Below are positions 36,393-45,851 of a stretch of DNA of 64,000 bases, one piece after another (positions within the stretch are counted from its first letter, which is position 1; the number at the start of each line of letters is the position of its first letter). Source of the stretch: Novosphingobium sp. ST904 (GTDB lineage Bacteria; Pseudomonadota; Alphaproteobacteria; Sphingomonadales; Sphingomonadaceae). Made by a program: the position numbers and the translations under genes. The stretch lies in NCBI RefSeq assembly GCF_001298105.1, contig NZ_LGJH01000158.1, positions 98,406 through 162,405 on the forward strand. The letters are read 5' to 3'. The notes beneath the pieces were generated by a model that was not told the origin of the DNA, did not search any database, and worked only from the letters and a program-made list of their open reading frames with translations.

Positions 36393-39193
36393 CTAGCCGG
36401 CTTCGGCCGCTACTGGCTGCCATTTATCCGAAAGGGACATGCTGGGCGCGCGGTCGGGGCGGCCGAGGAAATAGCCCTGCGCTTCCTCGCAGCCTTCACG
36501 GATAAGGAGGTCGAACTGGCTCTCGGTCTCCACGCCTTCGGCCAGTACCGGGATGCGCAGCGATTGCCCGAGGGCGAGCACCGCGCGGATGATGGCGCGG
36601 GCCTGTTCGTTGTCGTCCGATTCGAGCAGGAACGACTTGTCGATCTTGATCTTGTCGAACGGAAACGAATGGAGCGTGTCGAGCGACGAATAGCCGGTGC
36701 CGAAATCGTCCATCGCGATGGCGACGCCGAGTTCCTTCAACTGGCGCAAGTTGTGAAGTGCGCGGGTCTTGTCGGAAATGATGGCGCTTTCAGTGATTTC
36801 CAGTTCGAGCCGGTGGGCAGGCAGGCCGGTCTCGATCAGGATGCGGGCGACGATCGGCGCCAGATCCTGTTGGACGAGCTGGATCGGAGATACGTTTACG
36901 GCGATCCGGTGTTCGGAATGCCAGCTCACCGCTTCCCGGCAGGCCTCTTCGAGCACCCATTCACCGATCTGGAGGATCGCGCCGGATTCCTCGGCGATGG
37001 GAATGAATTCGTCCGGCGAGACGAGCCCGCGCAGCGGGTGGTGCCAGCGGACGAGCGCCTCGTAGCCGGAAGTTTCGCCGCTGCGCAGTTGGCATTGCGG
37101 CTGGTAGAGGAGGACGAATTCCTGCTTCTCGACGGCCTGCCGCAGATCGTTGGCAAGCTGGCGGCGGGCACGGGCGGTTTCGTCCATGCCGGGCTCGTAA
37201 TAGCAGATGCGTTCGCCGATCTGGAGCTTGGCGCGGTACATCGCGAGATCGGCGTTGTTGAGCAGGGTCTCGCGGTTCGCGCGTCATGCGGATAGGCGGC
37301 GATGCCGAGGCTGCCGCCGAAGACGAGTTCCTGCCCTTCATGCTCGACGGGAGAAGCGAAGCAAGGCTCGATCCTGCGGAGGAAGTCCGCGAGTTGTTCG
37401 TCGGTGTCGAAAAGCTTGGCGAGCCCGAATTCGTCGCCGCCGAGGCGCGCGGCGATCTCGTCCTCGCCGATCACCGACTGGAGCCGCCGGGCCAGTTCCG
37501 CGAGCACGACATCACCCCAGGCGTGGCCATAAGTGTCGTTGATTTCCTTGAAACGGTCGAGATCGATGGCGGTCACGCCCAGCCGCTTGCCGTAGCGCGA
37601 TGCCTGTTCGAGCATCTCGTCGATCCACAAGTTGAAGCGTGTGCGATTGGGCAGGCCGGTGAGGCCGTCGTGCATGGCCATGTGCGCGATGCGCGCTTCC
37701 GATTCGTGCTGGCGCGTGATGTCGTCGAACGTCGAGACCCAGCCACCATCGGGCATGGGGCGGTTGGCGATAGAAACGACCTGACCGTCGGGATACTGGG
37801 CGAGGATCGGGGGATGCAACGGTGCGGCGAGATTGTCGCGGATCATCCGCCGGACATGCGCGACACGTTCGGTGACGGCCTGCGGCTCGAAGCGGTTCAC
37901 GCTGCAACGGCCGATCACTTCCTCCAGCAGGAGGCCGGGGGGCAGTGCGCCGTCCGGCAATCCGTACATTTCGAGGAAACGGGGGTTGCACAGGACAAGG
38001 CGTTCTTTGGCGTCGAACAGGCAAAGTCCCTGGTGCATGTGGCCCAGGGCGGCGTCGCGCTGGCGGCTGGCCTCGGCAATGCGGTCCTGCGCTTCCTTGA
38101 AGCGGGTCATGTCGCGGGTGATCTTCGCAAAGCCGATCGATTCGCCATGCTCGCCAAGCATCGGCTCGATCGTGACATGGGCCCAGAAGCGGCTGCCGTC
38201 GCGGCGAACGCGCCAGCCCTCGCCATAGAAGCGACCTTCCGTTCGCGCGGTTTCCAGTGCCAGCCTGTCCAGCTCTGCGGCGCGGTCCTCAGGCGTGTAG
38301 AAAGTGGCGACGGGCAGGCCCAGAGCCTCGGATTCGGCATAGCCCTTGAGGCGCTGGGCACCGGCGTTCCAGTTCACGACCCGGCCTTCGCGGTCCAGCA
38401 TGTAGATCGCGCAGTCGGAAATCCCGCGCACCAGGAATGAGAACTGGCGCTCGCTGGCCGCCACCGCGGCTGCGGTGCGACGGCTGATGGCAAGCGAGAT
38501 CGCCGAGAGCGCGATGATGAGCAGGGTCACGGTGGTGACTGCGCCGATCATCTCGCGCGGGGAGATAGACTGTTCGGTGATGACGACGCGCGCCGGTGTA
38601 AGCGAAAGTGCCGTCATGCCGGTGAAGTGGAGGGCGACGACGGCGCCGGCGAGCAGGGCCGTTGCGCCGAGTAGGCTGCGCAAACGGCCGTCGCGCAGTG
38701 CCAGCTTCAGCGCGGGGTAGAGCGGCAGGATGGCAAGGGCAACAGAGGCTGCGACATAGCCGGTGTTCCAGTGCGGCGCTGCCGGAAGCTCCATCGCCAG
38801 CATGCCGGTGTAATGCATCGCGGCAATGCCCGAGCCGCAGATCGCGCTGGCGAAGGCCACCGTCCTGCGACCGGGCTTTCCGAGGGTCAGAGCGAAGGCG
38901 AGGCCGGTCGTCATGATCGGGATGACCAGTGACACGAGTGTCAGCGCCGGGGAATAGCCGACGATCATGCCGGGGACGTATCCGAGCATGGCCACGAAAT
39001 GCGTGGCCCAGATGCCGAAGCCCGCGCTGGCGCCCGCCATGGTCCACCAGCGTCGGCGGACCGCTCCTTCGCAGCGCTTTGCCTGGCGTAGGAGAAGCAG
39101 CGCCGTCAGCGAAGAAAGCAGACAGATCAAGGCGGCGAGCAGGACCAGTCGCAGGTCATGCCCATCGCGGATGCAAAGATAGATATCGAACAC
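36393..39193 (-). CDS. MHYT-PAS-PAS-GGDEF-EAL c-di-GMP signalling protein (frameshifted near 37277-37283)
   Basis: About 933 residues. The N-terminal seven-helix MHYT sensor carries the repeated His motifs THFVAMLGY, AMHYTGML and ALHFTGMTA, thought to bind a metal that senses O2, CO or NO. Two PAS domains follow (SDCAIYMLDREGRVVNWNAG; LCLFDAKERLVLCNPRF), then a diguanylate cyclase domain with intact LGGDEF, then a phosphodiesterase domain with SGYEALVRWHHP, intact MDDFGTGYSSL and PVLAEGVET. Both activities could exist. The GGDEF end and the EAL start are in different frames. One missing base near 37277-37283 restores NRETLLNNADLAMYRAK. GTG start at 39193. Confidence 0.88.
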
Positions 39194-39387
39194 TGCAACC
39201 CCGTTTAATTGCCCGGAAAGCTACGGATATCCCGGTTAGAAAGTCCTTAACGCCGGATTCTCGATTTCGTCGCACCTGTGGCCCCGAGGCCTCATATTTC
39301 CGTGCTTTTGCGTGCCGAAATTAGCTGTTCTGCTAACGGAATTTTAATCCCCTGCGCTCACGTTGCGATTCTCGTGGAGAATGCGCC

Positions 39388-40087
39388 ATGCCCATAGCGG
39401 CACATTTTGAAGAAAATCTCGCCGAAAACGGTCCCAGGGGCGACCAGCAGGGTGTTAAGCCGCGCGCGCAGCGCCGCCGCCTGCTCCTGGAAACGCAGGG
39501 TGCGCTGGCATCCGGCGTGGAGATGCCGGTGGTGATCCACAATTTCTCGGAAAGCGGGATGTTGATGGAGAGCCGCATCGATCTGGAGATCGGCGAGACC
39601 ATCGACATCGAGCTGCCGCAGGCCGGTATCACGCGGCCGCGTCGTATGGGCCAGTGGCAAGCTGTACGGCTGTGCCTTCGAAACTCCGATTTCCCCCTCC
39701 GTCCTCAGTGCGGCGCAGCTGCGCAGTGCAGTGCAGGAGGTCGATCTCGGCGCCTCTCCCATGACCAGTGCTCCGGCCGCAATCGGCGGGGAGAGCTTCG
39801 GAGAGCGTCTTCACCGGCTTCGCAAGCTGCGCGGTTTCACCCAGGGCGAACTGGCTGCGCGCCTCGGCGTCAGCAAACCTACGGTCTGGGCCTGGGAGCA
39901 GGGCCGGGCCCGGCCCATCGAAGAGCGTCTGGACGCCATTGCCGAGGAACTGGGCGTAACCGCGGCAGAGCTTCGTCCCGGACGCACCGTTGCCGGGTTG
40001 CCCGAACTCATCGCCCGTTGCCGTGAACAGATCGCCGCCGCCGTGGAGACCAGCCCGGACAAGGTCCGGATCATGATCGAACTCTGA
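39388..40087 (+). CDS. PilZ domain - XRE-type helix-turn-helix fusion protein (frameshifted near 39633-39637)
   Basis: About 232 residues when joined. The N-terminal PilZ domain has the c-di-GMP-binding signature: RAQRR (RxxxR) near residues 26-30 and NFSESG (D/NxSxxG) near 52-57, followed by the strand VVWASGKLYGCAFE. The C-terminal XRE-type HTH begins FGERLHRLRKLRGFTQGELA and contains VSKPTVWAWEQGRARP, so it should bind DNA. One extra base (or two missing) at 39633-39637 separates the PilZ middle from the rest; after that point the frame is open through the HTH with no stop. It may be a c-di-GMP-controlled transcription factor. It is flanked by c-di-GMP turnover genes. Confidence 0.75.
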
Positions 40088-40400
40088 AATCAGCACCGGA
40101 TTGCTCGAGTTCCCATAGATGGGGACAAGCCTCTTTCCGACTCAATCCTCTGATGGTAAATGCATAAATAACAATACTTTGTATTAAAGTGAGTTAGATA
40201 ACGGGGCTAATTCTTTTTTTGCGAAGTTATTGCCGGGTCGCTGGATTTCGGAAGTTGTATGGCTGGATTTTCTCATTTCAATGAGGGGTTTTGGCTAACA
40301 GGTTCGGCGATCCAAGCGTCGAATTTATTTGGCCGGGTTCCTTTCGGCTGAACCTTCTTTGGATCGAGTTGCGATCCCTCTGATCCGGGGCGTTACCAAG
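40088..40400. other. gene-free AT-rich intergenic region
   Basis: About 313 bases with no coding sequence. The middle (40150-40230) is notably AT-rich for this genome and probably holds the promoter of the downstream GGDEF-like gene. A small palindrome (AATAC, TTT, GTATT at 40173-40185) might be an operator but is too short to claim. Confidence 0.45.
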
Positions 40401-41300
40401 ATGGGCATGAATTTCACCGTTCAGGAAAGTTCCGCTTTGTACGGGCTGCTGGCGGAAACCACGTCTGACATTATTCTGAAGACCAATCGCGAAGGCCTGA
40501 TCCTTCATGCTTCGCCGGGCATCGGCAAGCTCGGCATTCGCCTGCTGCCGGAGCCGATGGGGCCGCATCTGCTGGACCTCGTGGCGGAGACCGGACGGGG
40601 TGTGGTCTCGCGCGCGCTGAAGGCGGCCATCGCGGGCGAGCAGCCCGACCGCTGGGTTGAATTCCCGGCCATCACCGCCGATGCGCGGGAAAGCTGGTTC
40701 GAGATGCAGATTCGTCCGCTGCGTAATGACGACGGCACCGTCTACGGGGCACTGGCGGTGATGCGCTCCATCGATGAGCGCCGCGAACTGCGCGACCAGC
40801 TTTTCGCCGCGACCTACACCGATCCGTTGACCCGCCTTACCAATCGCGCGGCGTTCATATCGATGCTGGAGCATATGATCGCTTCCGGCATGGAAGGGTG
40901 CCTGGCCATGTTCAGCATCGACTTCTTCCGCACCATCAACATGAAATACGGCCAGACCACCGGCGACGATGTGCTGCGTGTCTTTGCCGACCTGCTGCGC
41001 GAGATACTTCGCTCGGACGACATCATCTCGCGGATCGGTTCGGAGCGTTTCGCCGTGCTGTTGCCGCGTACCACGCCGGAACAGGCGCAGGCGATCTGCA
41101 GTCGCGTGGTTTCCACTCTGGCGGACCTGCGGCAGAAGATCGGCGAGAGCCGCTTCGCCATTACCACCAGCGGTAGCGTGGCCCGCATTGCGGACAGTCT
41201 CGACAGCACTATCGAGCGAGCCGAACTCGCGTTGTTCTGCGCAAAGGCCAAGGGGCGCAACCGGCTGGAAATGGAGAAGCCGAAGCGCATGGCTTCGTGA
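40401..41300 (+). CDS. PAS-GGDEF protein with degenerate GGDEF motif
   Basis: 299 residues from ATG 40401. An N-terminal PAS domain (LAETTSDIILKTNREGLILHAS) leads into a GGDEF-fold domain (YTDPLTRLTNRAAFI, DFFRTINMKYGQTTGDDVLRV). The signature site reads GSERF instead of GGDEF, so two of the five positions, including one metal/catalytic acid, are changed and cyclase activity is unlikely. Such proteins can bind GTP or act as regulators. The preceding in-frame extension to 40329 lacks a ribosome site. It is oriented with the PilZ-HTH gene and separated from it by the AT-rich region. Confidence 0.82.
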   Translation: MGMNFTVQESSALYGLLAETTSDIILKTNREGLILHASPGIGKLGIRLLPEPMGPHLLDLVAETGRGVVSRALKAAIAGEQPDRWVEFPAITADARESWFEMQIRPLRNDDGTVYGALAVMRSIDERRELRDQLFAATYTDPLTRLTNRAAFISMLEHMIASGMEGCLAMFSIDFFRTINMKYGQTTGDDVLRVFADLLREILRSDDIISRIGSERFAVLLPRTTPEQAQAICSRVVSTLADLRQKIGESRFAITTSGSVARIADSLDSTIERAELALFCAKAKGRNRLEMEKPKRMAS

Positions 41301-41306
41301 TCCCGG

Positions 41307-42356
41307 TCAGCGGGACGGTTCCTCGTTGCGGTTCTTCATGGCATCCAGCAGGGCGCGGAATGCGTCGGTGTCGCGCAGGTTGATGTCTCGCTTGGCATAG
41401 GGGACTTCGATCCCGTGTTCCCGGAACAGTTCCCATAGCTTCTTGAGGACGTCGGATCGCACGTTGCCGACGCCTTCCTCCGGATCGGTAATCCAGCAAT
41501 GGATCACGAAGCGGACGCCGTTCTCGGTGAAGGAATCCAGCCACACCGTGGGCGGCGGCGCGACCAGCACGCGCGGTACGCTGCGTGCCGCTTCGAGCAT
41601 GAGCTGTTCGGCCTTCACGATATCCGCCGAAAACGCGACGCCCACCGGCACCTGGATGCGGACGTTCTTGCTGGAATAGGACCAGTTCTCGACCTGATTG
41701 ATCATCAGGTTCTCGTTCGGGATCAGGTATTCCTTCTGATCGCGTGTCGTCAGAGAGACGGCCCGGATGCCGATCCGGCGGATCTGGCCGAATGTGGACA
41801 TGCCGCCGGCATCGGTGATGGTGATGACGTCGCCCGGCTTGATGGACTTGTCCATCAGGAGGATGATGCCCGCGATCAGGTTGCCGAAGGTCTTCTGCAG
41901 GCCGAAGCCTATGGCAAGGCCGAACGCGCCCGAGAACACCGTGAGCGCCGTGAGGTCGATGCCCAGCACGTCGATGCCGACGAGGATCGCGATCGTCCAG
42001 ATCAGCAGGCTGACGAGCTTTTCCGCCAGCAGGCGCTGCGTCTGGTCCAGCCCCGTGGCAGAGCGGAGCAGGCGGCTGGAGAGCCTGCTGGCGAACCATG
42101 CCGCGGAAACCACCAGCGCGAGCACCAGCAGCAGCACGACGAGATCCCAGACAGACACGCGGCTGTATCCGACCTGCACGGCCAGCCGGTCCAGCGTGTC
42201 CACGAAATCGCTGAGAAAGCCGCCGCGCGAGGTCACGGCGTGCTTCAGCCCGTCCGCCCCTGCCAGAGGCTGATCGACCGGCCGATGGGCGGCCGCCGAA
42301 GCCGTGGCCGAGGGAGTCGGGCTGGCCATGACCATGCGGGCGACCGGGTTGCTCAT
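41307..42356 (-). CDS. small-conductance mechanosensitive channel, MscS family
   Basis: 349 residues. The N-terminus is Ala/Ser/Pro-rich, membrane helices lie near residues 68-90 and 108-132, and the pore-lining helix is followed by the hallmark beta domain: FGLAIGFGLQKTFGNLIAGIILLMDKSIKPGD (residue positions about 143-174), then RRIGIRAVSLTTRDQKEYLIPN. Such channels open under hypo-osmotic shock. The start ATG 42356 overlaps the metC stop (ATGA), so the pair is co-translated, an unusual partnership. Confidence 0.9.
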   Translation of the reverse strand: MSNPVARMVMASPTPSATASAAAHRPVDQPLAGADGLKHAVTSRGGFLSDFVDTLDRLAVQVGYSRVSVWDLVVLLLVLALVVSAAWFASRLSSRLLRSATGLDQTQRLLAEKLVSLLIWTIAILVGIDVLGIDLTALTVFSGAFGLAIGFGLQKTFGNLIAGIILLMDKSIKPGDVITITDAGGMSTFGQIRRIGIRAVSLTTRDQKEYLIPNENLMINQVENWSYSSKNVRIQVPVGVAFSADIVKAEQLMLEAARSVPRVLVAPPPTVWLDSFTENGVRFVIHCWITDPEEGVGNVRSDVLKKLWELFREHGIEVPYAKRDINLRDTDAFRALLDAMKNRNEEPSR

Positions 42357-43567
42357 CCCTGCGCCATCACCGCGAGCGCCTGCTCGATGTCGGCAATGAG
42401 GTCGTCGGTATCTTCGAGGCCCACGGCGAGGCGCACGCCGAAGCGGTTGGCCTCGTCCTGCGCTTGGGGCGGCCAGGGCATGATGCTGCGGTGCCTGGTA
42501 GGCTCGATCGGCACCACGAGGCTTTCGAAGCCGCCCCAGGAATAGCCGATCGCGAAGAGGTTGAGAGCGTCGATGAAGCGGTTGCGGTCGGCCAGTGTGC
42601 CGCTCTTGAACACGAAGCTGAACAATCCGCAGCCGCCCGTGAAATCGCGCGTCCAAAGATCATGGCCAGGCGAGGAGGGGAGCATCGGGCAGAGCACTTG
42701 CGCCACTTCCGGCCGCGCATCGAGCCATTGGGCGATCCTGAGGGCGGATTCGGCCTCCTGTCGCAGACGCACGCCCAGTGTGCGCAGCCCGCGCAAGGCG
42801 AGGGCGGCATCGTCCGGAGACACCACGATGCCAAGCTGCTGCGCGCGTTCGCGCAGCTTGCCGTAGAGTTCCTCGCCCGCACTGGCGCTGCCCATCATCA
42901 GGTCGGAGTGGCCGCCGACATGCTTGGTCAGCGCCATCACGGTGATGTCCACGCCCTTTTTCAGTCCCGCGAAGCCGAGCGGGCTGGCCCAGGTGTTGTC
43001 AAGCACCGACACCGCGCCCTTGTTCCGCGCGATTCGGGCCATTTCCGGCACGTCGCAGACTTCCATCGACAGGCTGCCCGGGGCTTCGATCAGCACTGCG
43101 CGTGTGCGCTCGCAGAACATCGCTTCGTATGCGGCAAGGTCCAGCGGGTCGAAGAAGCGGGTCTCGATGCCGAAGTCGGCGAGCATTCCCGTGCCCATGG
43201 AGCGGGTGGGGTCATAGGCATTGTCGGTGATCATCACCACGTCGCCGGGCCGCAGCAGCGTGAGCATGACGCCCGCGATGGCCGCTACACCCGAAGGGTA
43301 GATCACCGTGCCGTGAGCGCCGGGTTCGATCTTGGTCAGCGCCTCGCAGAGTGCCCACTGCGTCGGCGCGCCGCGGCGGCCGTAGAAGAAGCGGCCGTCC
43401 TCGTTGCGGCGCGGGCCTTCGGCGAGCGCTGCGGTGTTTTCGTAAAGGTGCGTGCTGGCCCGCCAGATCGGCGGGTTGACGACGGCTCCGGTCCACTCCT
43501 TGCGGCGGCCACCGCCGACCAGCTTGGTGAAGGTGGCGAGGTCGTCGAAATTGTCCAAATCGCTCAA
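42353..43567 (-). CDS. metC: cystathionine beta-lyase
   Basis: 404-residue PLP enzyme of the Cys/Met metabolism family, cleaving cystathionine to homocysteine. The PLP lysine is in MALTKHVGGHSDLMMG. Other family blocks are FFYGRRGAPTQWALCEAL, YPSGVAAIAGVMLTLL and VSVLDNTWASPLGF. The C-terminus GYSWGGFESL matches MetC. Start at TTG 43567 with GGAGAG upstream. Related gamma-synthases and lyases cannot be fully excluded, but the GYSWGGFES pattern favours MetC. Confidence 0.88.
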   Translation of the reverse strand: MSDLDNFDDLATFTKLVGGGRRKEWTGAVVNPPIWRASTHLYENTAALAEGPRRNEDGRFFYGRRGAPTQWALCEALTKIEPGAHGTVIYPSGVAAIAGVMLTLLRPGDVVMITDNAYDPTRSMGTGMLADFGIETRFFDPLDLAAYEAMFCERTRAVLIEAPGSLSMEVCDVPEMARIARNKGAVSVLDNTWASPLGFAGLKKGVDITVMALTKHVGGHSDLMMGSASAGEELYGKLRERAQQLGIVVSPDDAALALRGLRTLGVRLRQEAESALRIAQWLDARPEVAQVLCPMLPSSPGHDLWTRDFTGGCGLFSFVFKSGTLADRNRFIDALNLFAIGYSWGGFESLVVPIEPTRHRSIMPWPPQAQDEANRFGVRLAVGLEDTDDLIADIEQALAVMAQG

Positions 43568-43702
43568 AGTGCTCTCCGCTAGGGGCTGGTCGAGAATGCC
43601 CCGGGAGGCATTTTTCGTGTGGCCGGCATCGTCAAGTTCCGCAAGGCGCGGGGCTATCGGAAACTGACTCTTGCGGGGAGGAGCCCGCTTGCGCGGAAAG
43701 GC

Positions 43703-45046
43703 TTAAACCGCCGCGCGGCGCGGGTCGAGAGGCAAGAGGCCGGTAGTATCGACGCCCATCGTGCGGGCTGCCTCGATTTCGCGCGAGGCAATCTGGGCAT
43801 GATCGCGCGGGCCGGTATCGAGACGCAGCGGAGACACCCCCGGTCCCTCTCCGGGAAGGCCGAGCGTGAAGACGCGGCGTGCGGAAAGGCCATGTTCGCC
43901 AAAGAAGGACAGCCGCACCAGCGGCACGAAGAGGCTGGCCTGTCCCTGCCGCATCACGCGGATGGCGCTGAGCGGCAATTGCAGTTCGCCCTTGAATTCG
44001 CGCGTTTCTCCGGCTGCCAGGGCCTCGACGCTGTGCCGGAGCGGCTGGGCCGACGGATCGGGGGCGAGTTGTTCCGCCTGCGAGAGCGAGGCGTGAGCGG
44101 AGATCATGTCGGCCAAAATGCGAAGGCCTCCGGGCAGGCCCGCAGGCGGTGCGGTAACCGCGAGGCGGTATTGCAGCGTGGCGTAGACCAGCGACAGGCG
44201 CAGGGCGACCGGCTCGAAGACGATCTCGATGTCGTTGCCCTGAACTTCACCGGAGAAGGACTGGGTAACAGGAATGGGTTCGGGGCCAGCCGGAGCAGCG
44301 GTCGGCGGCGGTTCAAGGGCGGTCACGGCGGCAGGTGCGGCAGGCTTCGCCGGTTCGTCGAGAAGTTCGTCCTCGGGTTCCGCTTCAGGTTCGAGACCGG
44401 CTTCTTCCCATGCGGTCGCAGGTGTCCGGCGGCGGCGCAGCAGAACGAATACGCCCCCGGCAGCGGCAAGGAGGGCTGCGGGAATGGCTAGCCACCATTC
44501 GGGCCAGTGCGGCGAGGCGGCGGGTTCCGACGGAGCTTGGGAGGCCGTTGCCGGACTGCCTTCGGAAACCGGGGGGGCGCTTGCGCTGGGCGCCGGCACG
44601 GCAGCGGGTGAGGCCGGGACTTCCGGGGAAGGGCTTGCCGGTTCGGGACGCGCCGATGGCGGGGTTTCGGGCGCGATCGCCGGGCGTGCCGGGGTGGCCG
44701 AGGCGGCAGGGCGCGGCTGCGGGCGCTCGGTGGCGCGCGCGGCGGGTGGCGGCGGCGGCGTTACCGTGGGCACGGGGCCTGGCCGCGCCGATGGCGTGCT
44801 GGCTGGCGGGGTTGCCGCTGCGTCAGGCGCGGTTTCGCGCGGGGCGACGACCGGCACCTGCGGATCGACCGGTCCCTGCGCGCGGGGCGGGTTCTGGCTG
44901 TCCTGCGCGCCGGGCGGCAGGCTCCAGGTCGTCGATTGCGCATGAACTGCAACCGGTCCCGCCAAGAGACCCAGCGTCAGTGCCGCGCGTGAAAGAGTGG
45001 TCGCGATTTCAGTCACAGTGCCCCGCATCATCCTCCCAAGCCCCAA
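43703..45046 (-). CDS. Pro/Ala-rich membrane-anchored protein of unknown function
   Basis: 447 residues. The signal-like N-terminus ends near AVHAQST. A Pro/Ala/Ser-rich low-complexity region covers about 40-185 and includes PPPPP. A single membrane helix (WLAIPAALLAAAGGVFVLL) lies near residue 195 and is followed by a basic RRRR stop-transfer. An acidic linker and a folded beta-rich domain (about 265-425) complete the protein. The layout suggests a periplasmic stalk with a cytoplasmic domain, or the reverse. No family is recognised. Composition bias makes weak similarity unreliable. Starts at 45046 or the ATG at 45031 are both possible. Confidence 0.7.
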   Translation of the reverse strand: MGLGRMMRGTVTEIATTLSRAALTLGLLAGPVAVHAQSTTWSLPPGAQDSQNPPRAQGPVDPQVPVVAPRETAPDAAATPPASTPSARPGPVPTVTPPPPPAARATERPQPRPAASATPARPAIAPETPPSARPEPASPSPEVPASPAAVPAPSASAPPVSEGSPATASQAPSEPAASPHWPEWWLAIPAALLAAAGGVFVLLRRRRTPATAWEEAGLEPEAEPEDELLDEPAKPAAPAAVTALEPPPTAAPAGPEPIPVTQSFSGEVQGNDIEIVFEPVALRLSLVYATLQYRLAVTAPPAGLPGGLRILADMISAHASLSQAEQLAPDPSAQPLRHSVEALAAGETREFKGELQLPLSAIRVMRQGQASLFVPLVRLSFFGEHGLSARRVFTLGLPGEGPGVSPLRLDTGPRDHAQIASREIEAARTMGVDTTGLLPLDPRRAAV

Positions 45047-45208
45047 AAGGGCTCCGCGCTGAACCCCGAGTTAATGCCCTTGGGCCGCGCGGCGAGACGT
45101 TGGCGATCATAGCCGAAACAAGCCATGCGGGGCAATCGCGCCGCTGGCAGCTTTCCCCAAGGACCGGGCGGGTTGAAGCGCGGGCTCGCGGCTCCTATCA
45201 AGACGGGC

Positions 45209-45670
45209 ATGACTGACATTTCCATGAACCCGCTGCACCTCGGCCAGAACAGCGCCTTGCCTGCCTCGCCCGAGGAGGCCGTGCTCGATTATGTGCCGAA
45301 CCCGCGTCAGGGCAGCCTCTATCTCGTGCGTTTCGCGGCGCCGGAGTTCACCTCGCTTTGCCCGGTAACCGGACAGCCGGATTTCGCGCATCTCGTGATC
45401 GACTATGCGCCCGGCGAAACGATCGTCGAATCGAAGAGCCTCAAGCTGTTCCTCGGCGCGTTCCGCAACCATAACGGTTTCCATGAGGACGTGACTGTCG
45501 GCATCGGCCAGCGCCTGTTCGACGAAATGAAGCCTCGCTGGCTGCGTATCGGCGGCTACTGGTATCCGCGCGGCGGGATTCCCATCGACGTGTTCTGGCA
45601 GTCCGGCGCGGCCCCCGAAGGGCTTTGGGTGCCGGATCAGGGCGTGCAGAGCTACCGCGGACGGGGCTGA
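45209..45670 (+). CDS. queF: NADPH-dependent 7-cyano-7-deazaguanine reductase
   Basis: 153-residue QueF, which reduces preQ0 to preQ1 in queuosine biosynthesis. The catalytic cysteine is in TSLCPVTGQPDFA, and the family signature ESKSLKLFLGAFRNHNGFHE is at residues 76-95. The small size corresponds to the unimodular QueF type. ATG 45209. It lies convergent with the small gene at 45852, with a hairpin between them. Confidence 0.95.
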   Translation: MTDISMNPLHLGQNSALPASPEEAVLDYVPNPRQGSLYLVRFAAPEFTSLCPVTGQPDFAHLVIDYAPGETIVESKSLKLFLGAFRNHNGFHEDVTVGIGQRLFDEMKPRWLRIGGYWYPRGGIPIDVFWQSGAAPEGLWVPDQGVQSYRGRG

Positions 45671-45743
45671 CCCTTTCCAAGGCCCCGGCCAATTCCGGCC
45701 AAGAGCTCCGGCCAAAGCCGGGGCGGGCCAATTCGCCAAATAG

Positions 45744-45773
45744 CAGGGGCGCCGACATGTGCCGACGCCCCTG
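45744..45773. terminator. hairpin between convergent queF and a small gene
   Basis: An 8-base perfect stem (CAGGGGCG with CGCCCCTG) has further partial pairing inside the 14-base loop. There is no T tract on either strand, so terminator function is only inferred from its place between convergent genes. Confidence 0.4.
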
Positions 45774-45851
45774 TGCCCCCGGACTTTCCCTCAGGTGACG
45801 GCAGGGCGTGGCTACCGATTTCCCAAGGTCCGTGCCGGGATACGTATTTCA

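Noticed and set aside
40173..40185. Short palindrome AATAC-TTT-GTATT as an operator
   Set aside because: Five-base arms in AT-rich DNA arise by chance and there is no second copy nearby.
43595..43615. Hairpin AATGCC/GGCATT followed by T on the plus strand
   Set aside because: No plus-strand gene ends there; both neighbours are on the minus strand, so a terminator has no purpose. Probably chance.
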